Shown here: positions 39,999 through 51,635 of the stretch, piece after piece
Numbering within the stretch: position 1 is the first letter of the stretch
How the letters are laid out: each line of letters begins with the position of its first letter
NCBI GenBank assembly: GCA_026008535.1
Contig: BRKX01000018.1
Coordinates: 48,415,588-48,479,587, forward strand
Direction: 5' to 3'
DNA from: Perilla frutescens
Lineage: Eukaryota > Streptophyta > Magnoliopsida > Lamiales > Lamiaceae
DNA: 64,000 bases
The notes under the pieces: model-generated
Databases searched by the model: none
Seen by the model: the letters and a program-made list of their open reading frames with translations, nothing else
What the model was told of the DNA's origin: nothing
Made by a program: the position numbers and the translations under genes

Positions 39999-40251
39999 TG
40001 TTGAAGATATTTATGCATGGAGTTGCATGGTTCATGGGCACGTGGCAATCTCTCCGTATTTTATGAAAGTTGGTTAGTTAGTATTGCCAGCTGTTAAGTT
40101 CTAGTTGTAGTCTATAAATATCTGTAGTTCTCATTCTTTGTAATCAGGTTTTCTGTACATGAAATAAAAATCACAAAATTCTCTCAAATGTTCAAAATAT
40201 CTTCTCTTATGCATTTCTACAAACACCTTGTGTTCTCTTTAGATTCTAACA
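39999..40251 (+). mobile_element. copia LTR 2 (3' LTR of element B)
   Basis: Begins TGTTGAAGATATTTATGC after the purine tract gtaggggtg and ends AACA. 253 bp, the same length as LTR 1. Immediately followed by Ty3/gypsy coding sequence, so the insertion lies within that element. Confidence 0.92.
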
Positions 40252-42944
40252 CGAGGGATCTGATTCTCCATAAAGATGAGATTGAAAGAATAGTTAAGGA
40301 ATTACTAGCTTCAGGGGTAATACAGCATAGCAGGAGTCCTTTTGCCTCCTATGTGCTGCTGGTTAAGAAAAAAGATGGAACATGGAGGCTTCGTGTGGAT
40401 TACATGTACTTAAATAATTTCACTATTAAGCATGACTACTCTATTCCCCTAATTGATGAACTCTTGGATGAGCTACATAGGTCAAAATTCATTTCAAAGA
40501 TAGACCTAAGGTCTGGCTACTTTCAGATCCTTATAGAACCTGGACACAGATCTCTTAAAGCTTTCAGGACTCATGAAGGGCACTATGAATTTTTGGTGAT
40601 GCCCTTTGGGTTGTGCAATGCCCCAACTACCTTTCATCAAATGAATCAGATATTCAGGGATTGTTTGAGGAAGCATACTTTGGTATTTTTTGATGACATC
40701 TTGATCTACAACAAGAGTTGGCAGGAACATATGGCACATCTGAGGGAGGTTTTCACTTTACTAAGGCAACACTCTCTCTTTGCTAAGAAATCTAAATGTT
40801 CATTTGGGTAGACCATCATTGAATATTTAGAACACATAATCAGTGGGGAAGGGGTCGTTGCAGACCCATATATGATTGAATGCATGGTAAGGAGGTCACA
40901 ACCTAAAAACATCAAACAGTTGGCTTGACTGGTTATTACAGAAAATTCATTAGAGGGTATGGTGCTATTAGCAAGCCCTTGACAGCCTTACTAAAGAAGA
41001 ATGGATTTAAGTGGAGTGATGCTGCAGAGCAAGCTTTTCAGAACCTGAAAGAAGCTATGGTGCAAGCACCTGTCCTAGCCCCACCCGACTTTACCAAGCC
41101 CTTTATTCTAGAAAGAGATGCTAGTGGAGTAGGCATTGGGGTGGTGTTGATACAGATGGGAATGCCTATAGCCTTCCTGAGCAAGACTCTATGCTTAAGA
41201 AACCAGGCTCTATCTATTTATGAGAGGGAATTCTTGGCAGTACTGATAGCCATATAGAAGTGGAAACACTACTTACAGGGGCACATATTCATTATTAGGA
41301 CTGACCAGCAGGCCCTCAAATACCTCCTGGATCAGAAAACCATGAATCCTATACAACAAAAATAGATTACCAAACTCTTGGGATTGGATTATGAGATACA
41401 CTATAAAAAGGAAACAGAGAACAGGGCAGCTGATGCCCTGTCCAGAGTCCAAGATTTGAAGGATGAGTGCCAGGCCCTGAGCACTATTACTCCCCTGTGG
41501 ATGCAAGAAATCTTGCAGAGTTATGAGGGTGATCCCTGTATTACAAAAATCATGGAATCTCTCCAGTCTGATTCCATAGGAAGTTCTCAATTCACTCTAA
41601 CTCAAGGGATACTTAGGTACAAGGGCACATTGATAGTAGGGGCTACCCTAATCTTAAGGCTAAAATTCTAGCATCTATGCACAGTTCTCCTTATGGTGGC
41701 CATTCTGGGGTCCAAGGCACCTACATGAGACTTAAAGTTGTTTTCTTCTGGCCTGGAATGAAATCTGATGTAGTAGAGTTGGTAAAGGTTTGTGATGTTT
41801 GTGCACTCAACAAACCTAATTCTGGAGCTATTCCTGGCCTTTTACAACCCCTACCCATTCCTGATCAACCCTGGAGCCATATTACAATGGATTTCATCGG
41901 AGGCCTTCTTAAATCCAATGGGAAGGATGTCATTTTGGTTGTTATTGACAGGTTGACTAAGTTTGGCCACTTCATGGCTCTATCTTACCCATTCTCAGCC
42001 CAAAGTGTAGCTAAAGTCCTCCTAGACCACATCTACAAATTGCATGGTCTACCTATTAGTGTTGTTACTGACTGTAGGGATAAGGTTTTTACAAGCAGTT
42101 TTAGATGGAATTATTCAAAGCATTAGGAGTCTCACTGAATTTCTCCTAGACTTACCACCCACAAACAGATGGCCAAATCGAGAGATTGAATCAGTGCCTG
42201 GAGAACTACCTTAGGTGTATGACTTCCTATTAACCTAAATAATGGGTTCGTGGCTTCCATTGGTAGAGCACTGGTACAATACCAATTACCATACCAATTT
42301 GAAGGTGACACCCTTCCAAGTTTTGTATGGGTATGCCCCGCCATACCTTTCAACAGGGCCATACCTGGACTCCACTAACCTTGAGGCCAAGGAGACGATA
42401 CAGGACAGACACCTTATGCTAAAACAACTTAAAGAAGACCTAAGAGTGGCACAGGTAAGAATGAGGGTCTATGCTAACAAGTCCAGAGAGGAGAAGCACT
42501 ATGAGGTGGGAGATCAGGTCTACCTTAAGCTTCAACCCTACCGCCAGAATTCTGTTCAACTGAGGAAAAGCCTAAAGCTTTCCTCCAAGTTCTTCGGTCC
42601 CTATATAATACTTGAATGTATTGGACCAGTCACTTACCGACTTGACCTATCAGAAGGGTCACTTGTACACCCAGTGTTTCATGTGTCCCTTCTCAAGAAG
42701 AAGATTGGGGATTCAATTGTGCCATTACCTGAACCTGCAGCTAATGAGGGAACATTCTGCTTACGCCCAGGAGCGGTGCTTGACTCCAGAATTCTGCAGC
42801 GAGGTGACGCCTCCCTAGATCAACTCTTACTCCACTAGTGTGATGAAAGACTCGGCCTTGTTTCTTGGGAGGATATGCAGTTCATTAGACGAAAGTTTCC
42901 AGACTCCGATCCTTGCGGACAAGGATCGAAATCAGCGGGGGTAA
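40252..42944 (+). pseudogene. Ty3/gypsy chromovirus pol, 3' half, with stops
   Basis: Order: RT (KDEIERIVKELLASGVIQ, SPFASYVLLVKKKDGTWR, GHYEFLVMPFGLCNAP, VFFDDILIY), RNase H (LTGYYRKFIRGYG, ILERDASGVGIGVVL, YEREFLAVL), integrase zinc/core (GGHSGVQGTYMRL, FFWPGMKSDV, ITMDFIGGL, VVIDRLTKFGHF, HWYNTNYHTNLK), integrase C-terminus (YEVGDQVYLKLQPYRQ, HPVFHVSLLKK) and a chromodomain-like tail (VLDSRILQRGDASLDQLL...VSWEDMQFI) ending at about 42930. The tail marks a chromovirus. Stops at about 40809, 41255, 41363, 41669, 42124 and 42836 and frameshifts inactivate it. gag and protease are absent. Confidence 0.9.
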
Positions 42945-43392
42945 TGTTGTATCTCTAATGTTTCGAGATCTAGAAGTGAAGGAGACAAGGGTTGGAGAAG
43001 CTGGTGAAGATGGCCGCAAGACTCCATTTTTAGGGTTTGGGAAAGGAAAATCAGAATTGGGGATTGCGAGAGAAGGCTATTCGATTCTAAATGAGATTAA
43101 GCCGGGTCAGGTTGCTGGAGTGGGACAGATCTCAGCTTTGGGCTGATTTATTTATCAGTTAGGCCACACCCATGTTAGTGGGCTTGTTTGATTTTAATAT
43201 AATTAAGGATTGAGTCCAGTTATTTGTTTTAGGGTTTTATATTCCAATTAAGTGGTCCCCAATTGTATGATTTAAATATGTTGTAACAAACCTTATGCAG
43301 TTTATGAAAAAGTTATCCAAATTCTCCTCCCTTTCTATCTGATCTCCTCTCTTTCCCCTCGTTTCTTCCCAAATTCTTTATTTTCTATTACA
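42945..43392 (+). mobile_element. Putative 3' LTR of the gypsy element
   Basis: After the purine tract atcagcggggg comes TGTTGTATCTCTAATG, a plausible LTR start. A TG...CA-like end is ttctattaca at 43392. No second copy is in the window, so borders are approximate. Confidence 0.55.
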
Positions 43393-43755
43393 ATCATCCT
43401 TGTTTATTATCAGCTGATTTAATACAAAACCTTCAACTAGGAAATTCATATACAATTGGCAAGAAAAAGAGTAAAAGCGGCCGCAATACCTTGGAGACCA
43501 TAACATCTGTATAAATAATGATGCTCTTCTGTAATCTCAGTGATTTTTGGTGAAATAAGAACATCACCTATCCTTGTGAACATAAATTCAACTCAGTAAA
43601 TCTTCACATGGTTATTTTTTTGGAAAAATCTTAATTAAAATAAATACATAAAAAAAGAATATTATGAAATATTCTTTTTCAGAGTAAATTGTTGGAGATG
43701 AAGTGAAGCTTTTGCTGTATAATAGAGATGAAGTAAACTATTGGAGATGACCTAA
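43393..43755. other. Spacer between gypsy LTR and DUF247 gene
   Basis: AT-rich 3' flank of the minus-strand DUF247 gene. No element recognised. Confidence 0.5.
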
Positions 43756-45264
43756 CTAGGTCTTTCTTGGATTCATTGTATAGTAAGTTTGGAGAAAAGT
43801 GAGGCAGAGCAGAAAGGCGGCGGCGAAGAGAGCTATAGTAGTCCATGGGCTGTGAAATTTGGTGTTTATGAGCTCTGCAATCCATGTCTTGGCTTTGCTA
43901 TTGCAGTGCTCGTTGATTCTCATCTTGATCACATCAAAAACTTCGAAGTTCTCGAATCCGTAAGAATCAATCTCCTTGAATATTCTGACGACCTCTTCAC
44001 TTTCTCCCACGAAACTCACTATGATTCCCTTTTCTTGCAGCGCCTTCACATCCTTGGAGTCCCCAATCATTGATTTCATGAGGGCAACATACGACGTCAC
44101 CATCCTGTCGGGGCAGGGCGTCCCTGGGGACATCTCCAGGGCCACCATGTTCAAGAAAGTGATTCTGTCATCTTTGGAGATTCCAAGAACAGGGAGGTGA
44201 AGCACTCCAAAGAAGTAATATGAATCAAACCTGATATCAACAAGGAAGTCGGAGCTCGGTTTAAAGTGAATCCCCTTCGCTTTCAGTTCTGTCACAGATC
44301 GAAACGGCCTCTTTCCCGGTTGATGGAATTGGAAACTACCTCCTGCTGCTGCATAGCTCTTTCTCCTCCACCATTTGCAGCATTTCGAAGTAGTAGTTTC
44401 GGTTTCGTTGGCATTGGCAATAACAGCATTCTGTAACCCATGGCGATTTAAATCGCGAAGATTGTTGATATTTAGATCTTCCGGATTGACCAGACTAGTA
44501 ATACGGATCGCTTCAAGAAGGTGGAGAGGGAAGTATTCATCTCTCACTAGGTACCAAGGAAGTTGTTTCAGCTTCGTCAAATCCCCCGAAGTTAGTAAGC
44601 TCAAGAACCTAAGCATTAGTGCTTCGCCTTCTTCTTTCTTATCACCATCGTATGTCGACTTAATTAGTGACTTGATTAGCCACCAAGGGATCTGATTCTC
44701 CAACTTATTAACATCGATCGCCACTAAATACCATTGGAACGCGCCCAGCCGTTCAATCAGAAACATAGCTTTCTCCATACGGTTTTCTTCACCTTCTTCA
44801 TTCGCTGCAGTTATCTCCACAAAGTATAAGACGACGCAGGCGTCGCGGAGCATCATCTCCGCGAGTGCCTCGTCGTCGTACTCGTCTCTCGACAGCCCTC
44901 CATAGAAGTGCCGGATATCTCCTATCCGCGCCAGAATATCGGTGCGGAAGAGGTGGCGTCGGTGGTCTGCCTTGAGCATGATGTCGACGAGATCGTCTTT
45001 CAATTCTTCAAACTCACGGCACTGGGGCTGGCCGTGGTGATATGGCCCCAGTGAAACGATGGAGGGATCGTACGCCTGCTCATTTTTCTCTCGTAGTCGT
45101 GGTGGAACTTTGTGCAGCACTCTCATCCACGGGGGCCTCGCCTCCTCCTCCTCCTCGTCGGAACTGCTGCTGCTGCGGCCGCTGTTGGTGGCGGCTGGAG
45201 CTCCCCTTTCCACGTCGGCACGGTTGCTGCGGCCATTGTTTCTGGAGACTAAACTGTTCCCCAT
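43756..45264 (-). CDS. DUF247 (UPF0481) protein, intact copy 2
   Basis: Single-exon gene of 502 codons, the usual DUF247 size. N-terminal low-complexity stretch (GRSNRADVERGAPAATNSGR, then an acidic SSDEEEEE tract), then the DUF247 domain from about residue 50: VLHKVPPRLREKN, YDPSIVSLGPYHHGQP, MLRDACVVLYFVEI, LENQIPWWLIKSLI, LLEAIRI, CCKWWRRK, RSVTELKAKGIHFKPS, FDSYYFFGVLHLPVL, MVALEMSPGTPCP and IVSFVGESEEVVRIF. A hydrophobic anchor near the C-terminus (TIALFAAAFLLCLTFL) fits the family's membrane topology. Molecular role is unknown for most members; some grass DUF247 genes act in self-incompatibility, which cannot be assumed here. Paralogues: 29774-31178 and 62830-64000. Confidence 0.93.
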   Translation of the reverse strand: MGNSLVSRNNGRSNRADVERGAPAATNSGRSSSSSDEEEEEARPPWMRVLHKVPPRLREKNEQAYDPSIVSLGPYHHGQPQCREFEELKDDLVDIMLKADHRRHLFRTDILARIGDIRHFYGGLSRDEYDDEALAEMMLRDACVVLYFVEITAANEEGEENRMEKAMFLIERLGAFQWYLVAIDVNKLENQIPWWLIKSLIKSTYDGDKKEEGEALMLRFLSLLTSGDLTKLKQLPWYLVRDEYFPLHLLEAIRITSLVNPEDLNINNLRDLNRHGLQNAVIANANETETTTSKCCKWWRRKSYAAAGGSFQFHQPGKRPFRSVTELKAKGIHFKPSSDFLVDIRFDSYYFFGVLHLPVLGISKDDRITFLNMVALEMSPGTPCPDRMVTSYVALMKSMIGDSKDVKALQEKGIIVSFVGESEEVVRIFKEIDSYGFENFEVFDVIKMRINEHCNSKAKTWIAELINTKFHSPWTTIALFAAAFLLCLTFLQTYYTMNPRKT

Positions 45265-46987
45265 GCAGCCGTAGCGTAAGTTTCTATATTTTAAATTTTG
45301 CTGCTTGAATTTATTTGCTAGTTGCTGGGGATCGAAGGTGGATCATATTGCTATTGATATAACTGGTTAGAGGAGAAGAAACCATGCTCCCTCCTCACAT
45401 ATAGCATAACGAGTTATACATAGATACTCAAATTATTTAAATCCTCTATCCCATCTCGTATCCTATTTTGATTTTTATTCGATTTTCATAAAAAAAAAAA
45501 TCCAATTTGTTATGACTTATCTATATTTATTTTTTGTTTTTTATTTAATATGATTGATCAACTGGTTGGTTATTCCAAAAGTATGATATATAATTTTTAA
45601 AAATTTTAATTTTTAACCATATATATTGATTATGATTTGTAATACTATAATCACCTGACCTTTCATAATATTTGAATTAAAATAAACGGCAAACACCGAC
45701 TAAATCATGTGCATGCCGCCAGCCCCTTAATTTAATGTTCATCGATCATATCATTGGGAGCTAACTATAATTTCATTAACAAATTAAATAAAATGCGGTT
45801 AATTATATATGCTAATCAAAGACTTTTTAATTTGTTGAATCGGTCAATTTATAAAATATAAAATATATAATTTTTTTTTTTTGCTTAGTTAGGACCAACA
45901 AAAGAAAAAAGGAAAAAAAAAAGAACGAACCGAAATTGACAGAAATTGGTTTCTTGGAGGAGATCGAACCGAAATCGACAATTCAGTGGCCTGATTTTTT
46001 TAGTTGCGGTTCAATTCTGCTCAACCCTATAACTTAGTAGCAGTTCGATTTTACTCAATCCTATAACTCGGTGTCGATCGATGTCTTGGAAGAGCGAGGA
46101 TAATTATTGGTCCAACTTTGATATTCTTTGAAATCGATAGTTCTTTTTATTTTGAATCCTTAAGTAAGGGTATAATAGAAAAAAAATAATGTAATTTTAT
46201 TTTTTCAAAGATTCGTATTTTCTTAATTTTTGTAAAAATTATAATAGGGCCATATTTATGAGATGGAAGAAGCAAATTTTAATAATAAACAATAACAATG
46301 ACAAGTTAACAACTACTCTTCACATTTAGCATAATAAGTCCATAGATATTCAAATTTCAAATCCAACTTGCAGCGAGACTTTTTTCTACGGGTCAATCAT
46401 CCCACCATTAACAATATTTGAATTAAAATAAACGACAAACACCATCTAAATCATGTGCAAGCCTCTTAATTTAATGGCAGGTGGGGAATATATATAATTT
46501 CATGAACAAATTAAATAAAATGGTGTTATCGGATAAGTCGCGTGTAGGAGGAGAAGATGTCGCTATTCGGAAAATATTGAAGTCAACTCCGGCGATTCGG
46601 TTATCGGATCAGCTGAGAAGGATAAAGAATGAGCGGCTAAAGAGTAAATTACACTTTTGGTCACATAAGAATAAGGTCCAAACACTTTCAGTCCCAAAAT
46701 GTACAATTTTGATCCCAAATTAATTTTGCCGACACTTTTGGCCCGCAGTTTGTATTTCAACATTTTGATCCAAAAAATTAACGGACTATACTTAATATCC
46801 GTAAGACCCGTCTTGCTCGATAAAATTTTGAACATCCAATCGTAGTTGAGCCTTTTGATTTAAGAGTGGGGGTGAGTATAGGCCCAAAAGATGAGCTAAA
46901 GAATGCATTGGTGGATATATTATGAAGAGTATTATGAATTTTGTTGTTTGAATTGATTTGTTAATTGCTGGGATCGAAGGTGGACCA
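45265..46987. other. DUF247 upstream DNA, broken by repeats
   Basis: 45300-45390 is the copy-2 version of the conserved DUF247 upstream segment (gatcgaaggtggatcatatt). 45430-45660 holds a truncated family-B MITE. 46540-46600 repeats gagaagatgtcgct from the DUF247 upstream block. 46930-46987 is another version of the upstream segment (gggatcgaaggtggacca), interrupted by a Helitron at 46988. 46645-46745 has the cacttttggtc / caaaatgtac repeat. No further gene. Confidence 0.6.
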
Positions 46988-47129
46988 TCTATCTATCTAT
47001 ACATATATTAAGGCAAAATCGTGTGATAGACAACAGTTCTAGTGTAAATCATTATCTATTACACATTTTGCCTTAAATAACAGTTTTTGAATAATAGATA
47101 TTTTTTGAATAATAGACAACAGTATTGAC

Positions 47130-47205
<76 letters not shown>

Positions 47206-47575
47206 TTGTTGCATTTTCCACGATAGTTTAGATTACAATGTTGTATTTCAAGAAATTTTTGCAATATTATTTATTATTTTTTTACTTGAAAACTAAAAAA
47301 TTGATTATCAAAAAATTGATTCTTTTGCATCATTTTTTTATAGCGTGTTATTACGTTATTTGTTTAATTGTTTAAAAATTGTGATAATGATTGTTTATAT
47401 CAATGAAAATAAAGTTTAGTTTTTTAATCAATATAAATATTTATACGTTTGTTTCACACACTTATATGTATGTATTGTAAATATACATCTAACTATGATT
47501 GAGTTTTGCTTTTATTTTTTCAATTACAACATTATAAAAAAAATTGTACCGAGCATCGCACGGGAGACATACTAG
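46988..47575 (+). mobile_element. Non-autonomous Helitron with readable empty site
   Basis: It begins TCTATCTATCTATACATA after A and ends with hairpin CCGAGC-ATC-GCACGG (47549-47563), twelve bases and CTAG before T. The paralogous empty site at the other DUF247 genes reads ggatcatattg (31230s, 45345 and 62745). Here it is ggacca, element, tattgg, so insertion was exactly between A and T as Helitrons do. Contains about 75 bp of TTA repeat. No ORF. Confidence 0.88.
47131..47206. repeat. (ATT)n microsatellite inside the Helitron
   Basis: About 25 ATT units. Confidence 0.95.
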
Positions 47576-47700
47576 TATTGGTTAAAGAAGAATAAACCTT
47601 GCTCTTGTAATGAGAACACCGCTTTTAATTCAATTAAATGGGAGCGCAATCAATATAATATAGCCATTGGTGAATGGCTATACCAAATTTGGAGGGCCCA
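47576..47700 (-). repeat. Displaced remainder of a DUF247 upstream segment
   Basis: aaccttgctcttgtaatgag and accgcttttaattcaatt match 31280-31320 and, in reverse, 62670-62710. It is separated from its other half (46930-46987) by the Helitron. Confidence 0.75.
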
Positions 47701-48605
47701 ATTTTTTTAATAATTATATGTATAAGTTTAAAATATGATTGTCTTGTCTCCGTCATTGAATAATAAAATTAGAAACACATGAGATTCACTCTCGCGCAAA
47801 ATAAGTGTCGAAAGCTTTTAAAGTATACAAGATTATATATAAAATAAGATTATTTTATATGCATATTCTAGAACAAGACATTTGCATTTTTTGTCAAACA
47901 CTTAAAATTTTATTTTGCACATTTGTCATGATACATGATCAAGTATTTATAATAATTTAACAATAAAAATAATAATAACATTAATCGATACAATTAAATA
48001 TTAGCAAATTATAAATAGATCATTGAATATGGACATTAATTTATACATAGTATCGCTTGACCGTTTTTTCAGATATATATAAATATATTTATTTATTTAT
48101 GTAAGTTGTTGAAAGTGTTTTTGTAGCGTGTATGTAATGCAACTTTTGTTGCTGTAATCCGCTTCAATATATTGAATATAAATGAATAATGTGATTTTTT
48201 GATTTGTTAATTTTTTTTTTTTGTGAATATTGTAACGTATTTCTCCATTTGTTATGATGCAAGGTTTATGGTATATTACATTTCATAAAAAAATGTGTGG
48301 ATTTGATCAAGTCAAGATTCAGATCCGAATATAAGATGTTTTATAGATTTTGGCTATTTAGACGGTCTAATATAAAATTGATATACCCATCAGATTGTAT
48401 AAAACGACATTATACTATATTTTTACACCAACATTTTGTCGTGTTATTTTTCAAAATTAACTAAATAATACCCACTTATTCAAAAAAATTATAAATCTAA
48501 TTTCTATGATCAATTTTATGGCCTAAAAATTGTATGTATAATTTATTGTATTTTAATATTTTTGATTATAATTATAATTATAAAGATGATTAAAAAAATA
48601 GATAT
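47701..48605. other. Intergenic, nothing firmly recognised
   Basis: AT-rich. 48430-48535 resembles one arm of the foldback MITE at 23604 (aataatacccactta). No gene. Confidence 0.45.
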
Positions 48606-48691
48606 TGGGGTGAGAGAGGCTCGAACTCTCGACCTCAGGATTACTCTTTAAGCTATGAGACCTACGCGCTAGCCAACTGCGCCACCACCCC
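48606..48691 (-). tRNA. trnM-CAT: tRNA-Met(CAT), elongator, with 12-nt intron
   Basis: Minus-strand copy of the 25410 gene. All stems and the CAT anticodon are identical; the intron is one base longer (gcttaaagagta). Reads as intact. Confidence 0.96.
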
Positions 48692-49020
48692 ATTTTGTTA
48701 TTTCTTTATCAACATAAATATTAAATTAGTATTTACAAATTATTACATGCAAAAAACCGGCAGGAAAAATAGTTACCACGATAGTTTTGAATAATTTTTC
48801 GATAGTTCAAATATTTAAAATGACATTTCAAATAGTGTAATATTTATTTAAACATTTACTGTCGATTTATTTTCATTTCAAATTAAATAAAATATTTATT
48901 TAATTTTAAACATGTTGAGTTTGTTATAAAGTTTAGCTCAACCTAATAAAAACTCGACTGAGCTGCTTCAATTCAAGTTTCTTAGTTGAGCTCGAGTTCA
49001 AGCTTGTGATTTTTCGGCTC
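48606..49020 (-). repeat. tRNA-Met duplication unit, copy 2 (inverted)
   Basis: tRNA plus about 330 bp of 5' flank, matching 24907-25494 in reverse orientation. The flank ends near gagccgaaaaatca at 49006-49020; the aggggtgtaa terminus of copy 1 is missing. Confidence 0.85.
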
Positions 49021-49937
49021 TGCAAATAGATGAAGAAGACATTTGAAGATCCAGAAACTCTGTTTGAGTTCTGACATCCGAGGCAACTGTTACAATTTAG
49101 AAGACAGGATGTAGTAATATTTTGTTCTATGATTTTGGGAGATCTAAAACGCCCAATTCCTGTAGTAATAATATGAAAACTTTGAGTTACCATGCATCAA
49201 TAACACCTAACCTCTCAGTGAAAAATTGAGACTTGTCGAGTATCTTTAATAATAGAAGCAGTATTGGAAGTATGAACTATCAATTTTAATAGCACAAAAG
49301 CCCTCCGTTGATAAGACATGCAAGTTGAGATATCGTCATATTTGAAATAGAATTAAATCTCTAGCAATAACAGTGAGACTGAGCCTCACAAGTGTGAACA
49401 ACTTACTAAAGTGTGCAATCTGAGTTGTAATTGATGGGCTTTGAAAACATAGTGACCACCTTCCAGTTTTTTGAAGAAGAGGGGACGTAGAGTTATTCAA
49501 GATTCGACCTCCTATATATCGTGTCTTATTTACACTTTTCCTTAACTGTTTCGTGTAACTGTTTTATCAGTTTAGATAATATATCTTTGACAACCGAGAA
49601 AAATCAGCTGAGTCAAAACTCAAGCTTTAGCTTTAGTTCAGAAAGCCCTCTTTACACTTCTACAAAACTTTGATAATTTGATAAAGTGATTTAGCCGGGA
49701 TTATTCACCCCTTCTAATAACCTATTTAGCTCTTCTGCGACGAACAATAAGTTCTGATTTTTTATTTTTGTATTTCCTTTTTTTCGTCCGTGCAATAGTA
49801 CCTAAATCATAAAATTGCACCAAAATCACCCCATAAAGCCTCTTGATTAATATATATTTGGAGACATTGAATGCGGCTGAAATTTTCTATCATGTTACAT
49901 CTTATGATAAAAAAATGGGATCCATATAAGAAGAGTA
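49021..49937. other. Intergenic, possible LTR-retrotransposon remnant
   Basis: gggattattcaccccttcta near 49697 is a word common at the ends of some plant copia LTRs. Nothing else supports an element; no ORF resembles a protein. Confidence 0.3.
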
Positions 49938-50323
49938 GAGATTCTCTAATTTCAACTTTGTGTATCAATTGTGTGCCAACATTAAAATTATATATTATTA
50001 ATAATGTTTTCGTAAAATTAAAATATATTATATTATAACTAATCATAATTAATATTTATTGCTAAAAATTAAAATTTTAAAAAATTATATGCCTTAAGTT
50101 TGGAATAATCAACCCCAAAAATTAACTATATTAACTAAAAATGTAAATTAAATATTAAAAAATATTTATAAACCCTAATTGGGTGGAATAAATTCTAAAT
50201 AAAATTGTAATACTATAGTAAGCCTAAAGAAATTAAAATTGAAGAAAAAAAATGAAAGAAAAAAAAAATAATTTTGAGATTTGATACACGATTGGCACAC
50301 ACATGTTGGGACTAGAGAATCTC
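49938..50323. mobile_element. MITE, family B variant (GAGATTCTCTA ends), reverse
   Basis: The left end gagattctctaatttcaac faces the right end gttgggactagagaatctc. Inside each are cgattggcacacac-type words. The core aaccctaattgggtggaata is the reverse of the family-B core. Confidence 0.75.
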
Positions 50324-50533
50324 ACGTGATATAAGAATATCATTGTTCGGATATTAACTTTTTCTAACTACAAAAAATATGATAGAGAAAACATACAAGA
50401 ACATAATACAAACTTCGACGAGTTTCAAGGCGAATTAATCATAGTCGAAATCATAGAAACATGTTCATAATGTCTACAACAAACTTACGAAAACACACAC
50501 TAGCATTCATAATAAAGAAATTCACAGAAATCC

Positions 50534-51610
50534 CTAGGCGATATGTGGAGACACGGTGGTCTCAACATAAGAAATAAGCTGCATTCTATCCGGATTACCG
50601 TGAATACCAGTCTTCTTCACCTCTCCAGAACCATGATCATACACATAAATCCGGCCACTTCCGGTTACAAGAAACAACAATCCATTCCAGAACCCCAACG
50701 GAGACACCTGCACCTGCACATTATCGCCCTCACGAGTATCCTCATGATCAAGATGAACCTCAAAATAAAACTGTTTCACCCAACATCCATCTCCATTCAT
50801 TGCCCAAAGCTCAAAATATGAACACAAGAACGCAACAAAACCAAACGCAACAACACCAAGCGAGCCATCAAAGTTGACAAGATGGGCACTGTACTTAAAA
50901 TCCAAAGTTTCACTGATGTGGTTCAAGGGAAAGGAAGAGAAGCTTTCTTTAGAAAAATCGAATGACTCGAGGACCCTGTACGGGTGCCCATCCTGCAACT
51001 AATAACAACACCCATCTAAATAAACACCACTGTCTGGGAGAGGACATTCATGCTCTGGAAGCAGCTTCCAGCACTCATTTTTAAAGGAATACAACGTAGC
51101 TTGTGTCGCAATACCACGGCACACCCTGTACCCATCTTCTTCATCGTTAACGTCGTCATCTTCGAAAGCATATTCATCAAATTTTATGACTTTGTAGTCC
51201 CCCGATTCAGAATCAAACCCGAAACCACAGAAATCGGTGAAGTGGCTTTCGTGTTGGTATCTGAAATCTACATCGGGAGGGCCTATGTTGTCTGAAGGAA
51301 TGAGTTTCACCTCATCGGTGCTAGGGTTCCAAACAACACCCTTGCCGTCATCGCCAAAAAAATGCAGTAAGCCATTGCAGCTACTGACAAAATTATACAT
51401 GCCCTGGTTGAGAAAGGGTTTGGAGATATTGCTGGATGATTGACGTGATAAGTTGCGGGTTGAAATGGGAGTTAAATAGTAAGGGTTGTGCAAATCGGAA
51501 TCATGCTCAAGAAAAAGTTGATGCTCTTCCATAGACGAATAGCTGGGTTTCTCATACCTGTTTTCGTTGCAACGCTTCAGAAAAAGCTTATGGTTGCGAG
51601 AGCTGCTCAT
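50534..51610 (-). pseudogene. F-box-associated (FBA) domain protein with one premature stop
   Basis: Minus-strand frame starting MSSSRNHKLFLKRCNE, with the FBA landmarks VSSCNGLLHFF, VVWNPSTDEVKLIP, FGFDSESGDYKVIK, ATLYSFKNECWKLLP, then a TAG at 50999-51001 immediately after DGCCY, where FBA proteins have tryptophan (Y-W-L). The same frame continues LQDGHPYRVLESFDFS... to IA at 50534 with no other lesion, 357 codons in all. The F-box itself is absent from the N-terminus, so even without the stop it would be an FBA domain lacking its SKP1-binding part. Family members are substrate receptors of SCF ubiquitin ligases. TGG to TAG is a single transition, so the stop could be allelic. Confidence 0.85.
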
Positions 51611-51635
51611 CTTGTTGATTTGAGAGAGGACTGCT

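Noticed and set aside
48933..49193. 86-codon minus-strand frame
   Set aside because: It overlaps the tRNA duplication flank and resembles no family.
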